The notes under the pieces: generated by a model
What the model saw: only the letters and a program-made list of their open reading frames with translations
Databases searched by the model: none
Told to the model about the DNA's origin: nothing
NCBI GenBank assembly: GCA_032690845.1
Contig: CM064424.1
Coordinates: 42,917,511-42,981,510 of the forward strand
Direction: 5' to 3'
Source: Eleusine coracana subsp. coracana
Taxonomy: Eukaryota > Streptophyta > Magnoliopsida > Poales > Poaceae
Length of the DNA: 64,000 bases
Made by a program: the position numbers and the translations under genes
Shown: positions 1 to 10,380 of the stretch, in pieces
Layout of the letters: every line of letters begins with the position of its first letter
Position numbering within the stretch: position 1 is the stretch's first letter

Positions 1-249
1 ATTACAACCTAGTATGCTAAGGCAGGCCGATACAACTTTTGTTTTTATCTCTAAAGGACTTGTGGTAAAACGATCTAAGTGCTAAAGCACAATAACTGAT
101 CGTTTTGCTTTAAGTAACAGGAGATTACCTTATGACTACTTTGTCGATCTTTTAACTTATTTATGAACTAAGCAAGCATATAAATTATTATTTACATATG
201 AGATAATATTGTCTTCCTACATAAATACAACTAATGTTTTTTGACATTA

Positions 250-3150
250 TAGATATTACAACTCCTTCAGAGGAGAGGAAGCATCATCCTACAATTCTAC
301 CTCTAGAGATGCTGGAGGAGTTGACGCGATTAGATCAACCTCTACATTGTCAACCAAGGCACGAGAGGTCCCCAGCATAGAATCCATAAGCAATTGGCAT
401 TGGTCTACTGTCAAGTCTGGGTTGAAGCCCTCTTTGATATTATCCAATGGCAATGCTGGAGACCAAGACTGACAAATAGCCAACACTTGGCTCCCGGCCT
501 CGGTCGCCACTCTCCGGGTATGGTTAGCAATCGCCTCTAAAGCATGCTCCAGCAAATACTCCAAGGAGTGACCAGTCTTCTCCACTTGATTAGCATGAAT
601 ATAATCCAATGCTTTCCGAGTGCCATAAGACAATGCTGCAAAAGATTTTCAGATACGATGGAGAGCTTACTGGCAAGATTACATTTGAAAGATTTGGAGA
701 TGCTATTAGCCTTCTCTATCTTCTCTTCGGCTTCCTCCAGCTTCTTTTTCAGCCGAGTGATTTCAGAGTTTTGTTGTCCGACCGACTTGGAGAGGTCATG
801 CTTCTCAGCATTCAGAGCATCTAAGAATCTCTGTTGGTTTGAGGTCAACTTCTCCAGGTCGATGACTTTTTGATCGCGAGCTAAAGACACATAAATCTTT
901 AGCAATAGAGTGAGCAAAAAGAAAATGAAAGTTGGTATGCGATCTTACCAACGACATCAACACGACTTTGTTCTAGAACTTTGGTCGCCTTTTTGTGGTC
1001 GGTCTGCAGCCTTTCAATTTGTTTCTTGACCAAGGAGAGCTGCTCACTGGTAACTAGCAAGATATCAACAACAAGTCAATATCTTGAAGAAAGGTTTTAC
1101 TATGAAAAAAGAATCTAGGGCATACCAAAAGTCTCGGCTTCAAGATACTCAATCCTAGCCTGCTTCTTCTCTATAAGAGAATATATTTTCTGAATGCAAA
1201 GAAGAGCATGGTTAGTTGAAAGATTAAGTCAAAGGAAAGAAAAAACTTGGTATTGATGTACCTTGTTGGCATCTCATTGTTGATGGATAATCTCTATATC
1301 TTCAGCTTCAGGACGACCTAATGAATCCTCGACCAACACGGCCTTACCCTTGTTGAGAGGGGAAGAAATGCTGGTCGGGGAAGGATTGATAGTCTAAGGT
1401 GTCGGCGCTGCCATCGGTGTAGGAGCTGAAGCTTTAGGCGACTTCCTCGGCTCGGTCGGTGCACTTGATGGTGTGCAAACTGGGTAAGGTAAGTCGGTCG
1501 GATGAGGAGTAGGAGCTGACCGAGTGTCTTCAGACCCTTGGGCGCTCTGAGCATCACTCGACCGGCCACTATGACCACCGAAGAAGCATAATATCGAAAA
1601 TTAAAATATGGTTATTAACTACAAGGATGAAGAATTGAAAAATGTGAAGAAGTTCACCTAGAGGCTTGTTTGATTTTGATTCGACAGACTTTCTTCTTTG
1701 AAGAAGTGGTCTGCGAGTCAGTCTCCTTCCTCTTCAGGGAAGACTTGCCGACTTCATCAGTCTTCTTCGCCTCTCCTGCATCACTCGTTGTTTTGCTGGG
1801 GGGCTCTGACTGGCCTCATGGTCCGTTGGAGTGTCCAGGGGTTGGCAAACCGGCGTCTTGGAGGAACTCTTCTTCATCATCATCATTGTCTCCCATGTAT
1901 TGCCGATGACAATGGGCGGTCTGCATCACTCGTCAGCTTGGGGAGGGCAAGTTGACAGGAGACGAGGTAGTGATGCCTACGATGGCCCCTGCGGTTGGCC
2001 GCGTGCTCACTGATGAGCTTGAACCTCTAGTACCAGTCTATGGCGGCTTCTCAACATAATCCGGTCCCTCGAAATCATTTGGAGGGAGCGGAGGGTGTGA
2101 CACAAAGTGTCCAAAACCTGTAGAAATATGAAGACATCATGATCAGTCTATCAAAAAGAACATCAGAAATACTTAGAATGACCGAAGCTTACTCGGGCCC
2201 GCAAAGTGTCCACATTGTATGCCTTTGCTATTAAGAAGTGGTCTCATTTGAACATCTTCCACAGTCGTGACCGATGCAGAGTGGAGTTCGGTGGATCAGA
2301 CACTTCCCTTGTCTCATCATCAAAGGCATACAACTAGGCAAGATGGCTCTGCTGCTTCAAGGGCTGCACTCGGCGAACTATGAAGCTCTTTGCTATAGTA
2401 ATGTCATCAACCCCATCACTCTTTAGCTCTACAATCTTTTCCAGCAGAGTGACCACCTGGCGGTCGGTTGGATCCGATCTTTCTGACCACTGCGCTTGAG
2501 GAGTGGCTTTCGCACCAGAGAAATCAGCAAGAACAAGGGGGAGGATTGTCACAGTAGAACCACTCATCCCTCTAGTTCTTATTCCCAGTGTTCAAAGGCA
2601 CATTTATATAAGCCTCCTTCTTACGCAATCAGAAGCCAACTCCACCAATGGTGACTTGGTTTTCCTTAGTTGGCAGCGGTCAGAGGACAAAGAGATGATA
2701 GAACAAAGTGAAGTGGGGCAGAACGCCTAGAAAAGCTTCGCACAGATGCACGAAGATGGCAATGTGAAGAATGGAGTTGGGATTGAGATTAACAAGCTCA
2801 ATCCCATAGAAGAAAAGGAGCCCGTGCAAGAAACTACAGCAGGGAACTCCAAAGCCATGCTCGAAAAAAGAGCGAAAAACTATGATCTGTTTATGGATTG
2901 GGAGGGGCGAGTTTCCTTCGGTACCTTCTAATCTATGCACTCCTGCTCCGGGAGGATGCCATCCATCACCACTGAGTTCGGATCAGCGGTGGTGAGGTTG
3001 CTCTTGGAGAACTCCCGCAGCTATTCCAGGATCTCCAACTCCGAGGAATATGATTAAGTGGCAGCGGCCTTCTTGGACGACTTGCGAGGCATGGTCGATG
3101 AAGAAGTTGCACGTTGATCCAGAGGAAGGGAGCTAACCCTAGCAGGAACA
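250..3150 (-). pseudogene. Degenerate gypsy-type retroelement protein (putative plant transposon domain)
   Basis: Read on the minus strand, 2940-2680 encodes a block with the order FFEHGFGVP, FLHGLLFFYGIEL, NLNPNSILHIAIF, CEAFLGVLPHF. This is the signature of the plant 'putative gypsy type transposon' domain (PF04195 type) found in many grass retroelement proteins. Downstream pieces follow in the same order as in that family: a WSERSDPTD..VVTLLEKIVELK segment (2567-2334), a coiled-coil region rich in K, E and Q (about 917-640) and a C-terminal block ending in SLEVEL (633-289). A short upstream piece, MPRKSSKKAAAT, is read near 3090 and then stops. Frames change several times, so no continuous protein exists even allowing introns. 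The function of this family is unknown; it belongs to large, mostly non-autonomous LTR elements. The family assignment is from recalled motifs. Confidence 0.7.
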
Positions 3151-3429
3151 TAAAGCTTACTGTCGAAGAAGGACTATGGTGGCGGGGGAAAAGGCTAACC
3201 CTAGCTTTGAAGTAGAGGAGTCACGGGAGCAGGGGAGGCGCAAGGAAGACAAAGCGCTGCGTGAAATGGCGGTGTGGACTTGAAGTCAACAACCCTCTGC
3301 CCTTTTTATACCTTTGCCTTTTTGACCTAGTCTTTGAGGTCCCCATGGATTTTGGTGGGCCGTATAGTGCCAGGCTTTTTCTGCTTATAAAAAAATAATG
3401 AGACATTGTTCTTTAAAAAGAACTAATGC

Positions 3430-4400
3430 AATAAACCTTGAGAACTTGATCCTGGGGCTTCTTTGATGAGAAGCAATAGAATATCCATTTAAAAAAATAT
3501 ATACTTCCCATATCTATATGATTTGAAGATCATATGGCAAGAGGACTTGACGGTTGTATGGGCTCAAGTTCATAGGTACCTTATTGTTTGAAGTCAGTAA
3601 GTAATTACCAACATTGGGCTTGTTTTAACCCATGTAATAATTTCTTAAAAAAAGGCTATAACACGATTGATGTCATTTGGCTTACTAAATATATGATTGA
3701 TGTCATATAAGTTTGCATATAGACTACAACATGATTGATGTCATAAAATTTTGAGTCTATAAATTATTCGGATAAGAGTGTAAATCACTCGGCATAACTT
3801 TAAATTGATCGGCATAATTGCTGTCATGTAGACTCATTCTTTGGTTTGATGACCCGAGGATCATCAGCTCGAGTTTGATGGTTTGAGTTGAATTTATATG
3901 ACAAAATGTTAAGAGCTAATATTATTAGACTCTTGTATTATTTGTTAGTTTTCAAATTATATAAGAGTCGGGGCTACACCTGATCAGGTGCACCTAGTCG
4001 ACGCACCAAATCCATCAAGAATTTCAATCATGAGGTCTTTCTAATTTACGACCTGTTTGCATCAACACTGAAGATCACTCGGCAAGTCACAACTCAAAAT
4101 CAGAAAGCACTCGAGGGCTGATGTGGAATACTTACCTTCTGGGTATCCATAGATATGTTTAAGTCGACAACTACCCGGTTACCTCACCAATAAGGAAACC
4201 GATCGAGTCGGCTTGGAGCACAAGACAATTAGATATAATTCTATGTAAATCCTTGTAAGGCGACAGAGAATCCCTTATCGGAGATACAAAAATTATAAGG
4301 CAATACAAATCATAGAACACAGGACATAGGGTTTTTAGTCTTATCGAGAGAATCCGAACCTGTATAACTCGACGTCTTTTACAACCATCATAGTTATTTC
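3430..4400. repeat. LTR-like retroelement debris
   Basis: This gene-free stretch contains phrases typical of grass gypsy LTRs: a block with CTCGAGGGCTGATGTGG near 4110, and an ACATAGGGTTTTTAGTC block followed by CCGAACCTGTATAACTCG near 4325-4370. The order suggests an LTR end on the plus strand. I could not define paired LTRs, a primer-binding site or a target duplication, and the protein debris to the left reads on the other strand. It may come from a different element. Confidence 0.35.
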
Positions 4401-4424
4401 TACATAGCGCTATAAATATATTAT

Positions 4425-5061
4425 CGAGATTTGTGGTCCGTACCTTCCCAGACTGCTAGACTTGATGTTTTTAATTGCTCCCAAACAGTCGGAGGCCAAC
4501 CGAAATTTCTGCATAAGCAAGCTATAGCCTCCATCACCTCTGGATTCGTTAGGCCTTCCAGAACAAGAACTGATGCGCCACAAAAAACACCCTCATTGCT
4601 CCGGGCTACCGCCGCCGCTGCCGCCACACCAGTGTTCTTGGATATCGCCGCATCAACATCTATCTTCATATAGCCGGCAGGTGGACGGATTCATATAGCC
4701 TGCTCGTAGCTAATGAAGTCGGAAGTAGCTCCAGGTCTGCAATGTATCTCTCGACAAAGCAGTGTGTGGATAAGGGATTTTGGAACAGATTTTCGTGAAT
4801 TGCTTTCCTCTGGCATGCTATATCGCCCACACTCTGACCACAACCCTAGTAATGTATTTCGTGTGTTAAGAGTTGAAACATTTGAGCTAGCCATGACCGG
4901 GCATCTTCAGTCTCAATCTGACACCACACTTCAACCAGATCATCTCGTTCAAGAGCCCACACGCTCTTTGCTATGTTGCATTTGAGAAGTGAGTGCTTCC
5001 ATGAGTCTCCCGACCGCAGAATGTACATCCTCCATGCGAGGCCATATTTCTTCGATGACAC
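4425..5061 (-). pseudogene. 3' end of a non-LTR retrotransposon (LINE) polyprotein, degenerate
   Basis: The minus strand gives, in order, a zinc-finger-RVT-like tail (HSLLKCNIAKSVWALE, about 4990-4930) and an RNase H-like start (MKIDVDAAISKNTG, then VARSNEGVFCG and NPEVMEAIA, 4669-4530). This is the arrangement at the C-terminus of plant LINE polyproteins. The two pieces lie in different frames with stops between them, and the reverse transcriptase core is absent, so this is a 5'-truncated, decayed copy as is usual for LINEs. RNase H catalytic residues beyond the first D cannot all be placed. Confidence 0.7.
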
Positions 5062-5990
5062 AACTTTTTTCTTTTTTTCTTGAAATAAGGGATGTCATAC
5101 TGACAACGAGTTAATATGGAGAAATATTAAATCTAGACGCTCTTTTTTTTGAGTAACTTTCAATTCCATTGCTTGATAAATTAAATCTAGACACAAATTC
5201 TTATGATGCAGCAAAATAATAATAAAAGTATTTTACAAGAATATTGAACTAAGAAATTAAAATATTACACTGTGATTTCTTACTATATAGTTGAAGTACG
5301 GTAAAATATTTTGTGTTATTAAATATAAAAAAATTCTACATACAAACTACTAAGGGTTAATACTAAATAAGATAGGAAATTTATTTTAAAAATTACAAAT
5401 ATAAATATGATTTAATATCAATGTTTCATTTGTTCATATTTATTCTCAAATATCCCTCCTCCAAGGGTTGATGGACTACTTATACAAATTGTAGGTAGTG
5501 TAAAACACGACTCAAACACCTGTGCATCTGTCATACATTATATTACTCCAACTGTTTGATACCATGTTACCACACCAATCGCTACATTCCAAATTCCTAA
5601 ACATTAGTCCTAATTTTTATTTTCCTTGACGTTTATTTAGCACCTTGGTACACTACGTTAGGGCTCTTTGTTACCTATGGTTCAATCAGCAATTAAGCTA
5701 ATTTAATTTCTCGTGGTCGTGATTTCAGGCAACTAACTTTTAGTTGAAAAAAGAAACGAAGGGGATCTCTATGTCATCCTTCGCTGGATGGTGTGGCCTG
5801 TAGGCACATGCCGTGAACCTGACGTGCTTGTCATGCACGGCTGCTGTTGCTGCTTCGACACTCGCTGCATCTGACACGTACGCTCCAGGATAATCAAACT
5901 ACGTGGTGGGCCGAGACGGAATATCCAACGAATCATTAGGCCCCTTCACATTTTCTAACGAAGCACGCAATTCACGTTTTCGGTCGGTCT
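5062..5990. other. AT-rich intergenic region upstream of the flippase gene
   Basis: No coding region is visible. The first two thirds is AT-rich with simple runs. From about 5760 the base composition rises, and the 200 bp before 6000 is GC-rich, consistent with a core promoter for the gene to the right. I could not place a convincing TATA box. Confidence 0.5.
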
Positions 5991-6569
5991 TCTGGACATC
6001 CGGCCCGTTCCGGGGCATTTGAACGGGCTCGAAGCATCTTCTCGCTCGACTCACGCACGCGACCGTTCTTTCGTCCGGTCCGCCACCGGCCGCCTCGCCG
6101 GACCAGGCACGAAGGTGAGGAGGTCTCCCCGCCTCCGTCGCAGTTCGCCCCTGCCCTACGGGTCCTTGATTGGTGGGAAGCGGAGAGATTGGACCAGCTG
6201 GGACTCCTTTCGCTTGCAGGTAATTAAGGAACCCTACATCGAATATTCACATTCCCTCTTCTCCTCCGTCAATTTGGTGTGGGGGGATTCGGATGCAGCG
6301 ATGCGGAGCGGGTGGGTCCTAGTCCGCCCATCGACGGCGCTGGTTGAGACCCTAGGGGAGGGGCCCAGTTCATTTCTCCTCCGTTTCAGGGGGTCAACCC
6401 TCCCAGACTACCGCTATCGAAGTCCTGCCCGTGTTTGTTGGCATTGGATTTCCAGCGTCGAGGTCGACGTGCCCCGGGATAGTTGGGGAATCTGTCCTCA
6501 GGATTTTGGGAGGTACTGCGTACTTCCGTGGCGGGTTTTTGGTTTATTTGTTTTTTTTTCGGTTCCTTA

Positions 6570-6839
6570 GGCTAGTCCCAATGGAGAGTTTCATTTTGTT
6601 GTTTCCAAAGTGCCACATAAGCAACAAGGATGATTGAAATCATATCTACAATGCATAGTTTATTTTGTTGTTTCCTAGATAACACATGCAAGAGAGAATT
6701 GTCTTGGAAACAGTGTAGACATGATTTCATCTAGATGAAACTCCTTCCTTCTCTTTTCTTATTAATTTCTTGCCACATCATCTAAAATGGTGACATGGCA
6801 CCCTATTTAATGAGAATGAAACCCCCATTGGGGGTAGCC
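6570..6839. mobile_element. Tourist-like MITE with TTA target duplication
   Basis: The left end GGCTAGTCCCAATGGAGAG is matched by the inverted right end (inverse complement GGCTACCCCCAATGGGGGT), and both continue with TTTCATT. TTA flanks both sides (6567-6569 and 6840-6842). A 270-bp non-coding element with TTA duplications fits the PIF/Harbinger-derived Tourist class. It sits in the leader intron of the flippase gene. Confidence 0.85.
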
Positions 6840-7126
6840 TTATTGTCTGACAGACAGCGTGGCTTGGTCGGGAGATGGCGCGCCGCACACAATGCACCTT
6901 GCTTTTCTCTTGTCCCAGTATCCACACATACCACCTGTGTATTTCATCAGTCACTCAGTCAAAGTATATACTGCAAGTGTACTATAAATGTAGTCCTTGA
7001 CCCTGAAATTTTGGTTAATGTCTACTGTTCTTCTGTCCTGCCTTTTTGTTATCAATCCTTGGGTGTTATTCACTAATATTCACATCTTTCACAGTATTTT
7101 GTTCGCCCAAGCGATCGGACCGCACA

Positions 7127-7141
7127 ATGGCACACAAGTAA
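7127..7141 (+). promoter_or_regulatory. Short upstream ORF in the flippase leader
   Basis: An ATG at 7127 opens a four-codon frame (M A H K) ending in TAA at 7139-7141, 38 nt before the main ATG at 7180. If the leader is spliced as proposed, this uORF is in the mature mRNA and may modestly reduce or tune initiation at the main start. Whether it is translated cannot be told from sequence. Confidence 0.45.
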
Positions 7142-7179
7142 CATCTTGTTAAAGAAAAAAATCTTGGTAAAGAAAAAAA

Positions 7180-10100
7180 ATGACACGTTTTGTCTATATC
7201 AATGACGATTCATGCCGGAATTCCTACTGTAACAATCGAATATCCAATACCAAGTACACTATATGGAATTTTCTACCCAAGAACTTATGGGAGCAATTCA
7301 GGTTTGTATCTGTTCTTCTCTCTCGCTTAGCTATTTCATCTTGAGCAGCATGCACAGCTGTTACATGGCTGCACTAATATGTACATGTTGATCGGCTTTC
7401 TGGGTTGCTCCGTAGTCACTTCAGTGACCCGGGATTTCTGTTATTTGGATGTACCAAAAAATTCAACAAGAAACATTGCTCACACCATTTGATATGAGCT
7501 GAAACTTTGGTGTCTTAATGTCAGTGTGTAATGCAAGGCTTCAGCCTTGATTGTTTGGCTTTACTTACCCTGCAGATTGGAAATAGAAGCTAATTTTGCT
7601 TGGGTGATTTTCTGCCATTATATGCCAGTATTTCTGTCACAAAATATAAGTGCACCTGATAAGGATGGTTAGTAGCCAGAGACAATAGCTTCTTTTTAAG
7701 TTACTAGCTCAGCAATTGAGTAGGTAGTGTTCATCTCTGCTCCAATATGGAGCTCATACATGCAGACAACAGTCTTCTTTATCATCTTGTTGAAGTATCT
7801 GCAGCAACTCATTGTTTCCATATATTTAATTATTTAATGAAAAAAATGTTTTAACACGTTAGACTACTTTGTTTTTTGATGTGCTAGAGATAATATTCTG
7901 AAAGATTTTGTTCACTTCTCTAAATATTTCAGGCGTTTCATGAATCAGTATTTTCTACTAATTGCCTGCCTTCAGTTGTGGTCCATTATTACCCCTGTAA
8001 GTCCTGCAACTACATGGGGTCCACTTATCATCATCTTCATAGTCTCTGCTTCCAAAGAGGCTTGGGATGATTACAATAGGTATCTTTCAGACAAGAAGGC
8101 AAATGAAAGAAAAGTATGGGTGGTGAAAGATGGTCTCCATAGACAGGTTGTTTTCTTTTTCTTTTCATCATTATTTTATTTCTCCTTGATTGGAATCCTT
8201 TTTTTCAAGGTTTTCGTTGTCTGATTTATCATTCAGCTGCTGGTTTCCCCATCCCAGCTGACCAGCTCAGCTTGCTGCTGTTGTGATGTAAACCTACGTG
8301 TCACTATTCAGTACGGTGCTTGCATTGGAAACATCATGCTAGTTCTTGCTATGTCAGCTATTTAGAAGAAAAACTTCTATGAGCTCAGTTTTAGTGCTTA
8401 GCCATTATGCATCATCGTTGCCATAAATGGGGATACATCCAGCACAATCGAGCTATGTGTTGGAAGTTTGGAAATTTCCTTAACTACATTATATTAATTT
8501 CATTTTTTTCTTGAACCAAATGAGGAAAGAGTTGCATTGTCATTTTATTAAGATGGAAAGAGTTCAAAGGAGGATTAGATGCCTCCGCAAGTATACAGAT
8601 ACAAAACTTACCTAAAACAAAGCAAAAAAAGGACCAAACTTCCCCAATTGGACCTTAACCGATCAGCTGAAACGACCTAAGGAGCAGTTGTGAAGAGAAA
8701 CTGCCCCAGTTTTTTTTTTATATTTGCAAATGATATTTCCAAATGTCATACTCCTGCGTTTTCAAAAAAAAAAAAGAAGAGACTGGATGTTCCAACATCT
8801 TCAATATTCAATCTTTGCAAGTTCTGACACTTAAATAGTGCCTGCAACAAATCTAAACATTATTTGCAGAAAATTCCCAACACGAAGCTCATTTTATCAT
8901 ATATATACCTAGTTACCTTTCATTACACTCACAGAATTTGGTTCACAAAAGTAATTGTTGAGCTATAAAGCCGCCCTAGCCCCTTCTCAATAGCTTAAGC
9001 TTTTGGGTTGGACTGGTTAGGTGCGCTGCTTCATGGTATTAGAGTCAGGAGGTCTCGAGTTCGAGCCCCGGTTTCCGCATTCCTTGCGCCACCCATTTCC
9101 CACGCTGCGCCCCAGCGGGAGCCGTCTGCGCCCACGTGGATAGTCTGTTGAAGGGGTGTTTTAGATTTTTCCTGCCTGTTGGAACTGTTATGTGCGCTGA
9201 TATGTTCTAAAAATGTATCAGTGTTTACACTTGTATTTGGAAGCTTCTAAATTGAGGAGAGTGTTCTGGGCACAGTTTTTCATTGAAACAAACATATTAC
9301 ATTCTAATATTGCATCTAGGATTAGTTGAATGTGCTTCTGGAATAAAACATATTACATTCTAATAATGCATCTCAGATTAGTTGGATTTGTTTTTGGCAT
9401 ATTTTTCATTGACTGCCCATCTTTTTGTTTCTCAGATCAAAGCACAGGAGATACATGTTGGAGATATAGTGTGGCTGCACGAGAATGATGAGGTTCCATG
9501 TGATCTTGTTCTTATTGGAACTTCTGATCCTCAGGGCATCTGCTATGTTGAGGTAGAGAATTACTCTATAGCCAGAATCTCTATGTTTATTTGTTTTACA
9601 AATTAGTTGTTGCCCGTGCCTGGCATGGGATCCAAAATTTTTCAAAAGATAACAAACGCCACTGCTGTTTTAATTACCATAACCAGATGCACATACCTAA
9701 AAAATATTTATGACAACTTTAGAAAAGATATCAATCAAGGTGCATATATACTTGATTAACTAAGCCTATTATGAACTCTTTTTTGCAAATCAAAGGGTAT
9801 TATGAACTTACTTAAATACGTGAGTAAGTTACTGCAACTCTTTTTAGTTATGCACACCTCAACTTCATAACTTATATTCTACCTCCATATATGTTTATTT
9901 GACACTACCGAAGTACTATAGCATCAACGAAGGGTTAAAATCAAAACATCAAATTAGCTAACGATATACTACCCATAATGAAGGGGAAAAATTGGGGTGC
10001 AATCCGTGAATATTCAGCGTAACTATGGACACATTTACAGTCAAGTTACATCTGTACAGGTTAATTACCAACCGGAGAACTTTGATCTCTGGTTGGCCTT

Positions 10101-10346
10101 CAAAGCCTAGTGTAATTTCTCCCTGGTTCTTTCCCAGCAGGGTTGTACAGCTTTTTTTGAGGAATAGGGTTGTACAGCTTTAGTAGTGCCTTCAGGAAAA
10201 GGCTGTTTTCCCTGTTCTTTTTGGGTTTGTTAGTAGTTATTTACTTTGAGGACAGGCCCTGGCACAGTGGTAAAGCCATCCCACTGGTGCCAGGAGACCT
10301 GGGTTCGAGCAGCCTCTCCGCATGCGGGGTAAGGCAGCCCGGTTAT

Positions 10347-10380
<34 letters not shown>

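Larger units (their letters stand above)
6000..7179 (+). other. 5' leader of the P4-ATPase gene: non-coding exon, leader intron, second leader exon
   Basis: A GC-rich stretch at about 6000-6219 ends in a strong donor, CTTGCAG|gtaatt (intron from 6220). A pyrimidine-rich acceptor, tctttcacag, precedes 7095, and the coding start lies at 7180. This gives a leader exon of roughly 200 bp, an intron of about 875 bp and an 85-bp second leader segment. Leader introns are common in grass housekeeping genes. A GT donor at about 6115 is an alternative. The transcription start is unknown, and the long open frame starting at 6019 has no family features and is probably chance in GC-rich DNA. Confidence 0.5.

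Noticed and set aside
6019..6570. 183-codon open frame over the flippase leader
   Set aside because: It runs through the strong donor at 6220 into the intron, has no family features and lies in GC-rich DNA where long frames arise by chance.
10249..10345. Functional tRNA gene
   Set aside because: Box A and B are present but no cloverleaf or anticodon stem can be drawn; the 19-bp duplication shows it is a SINE.
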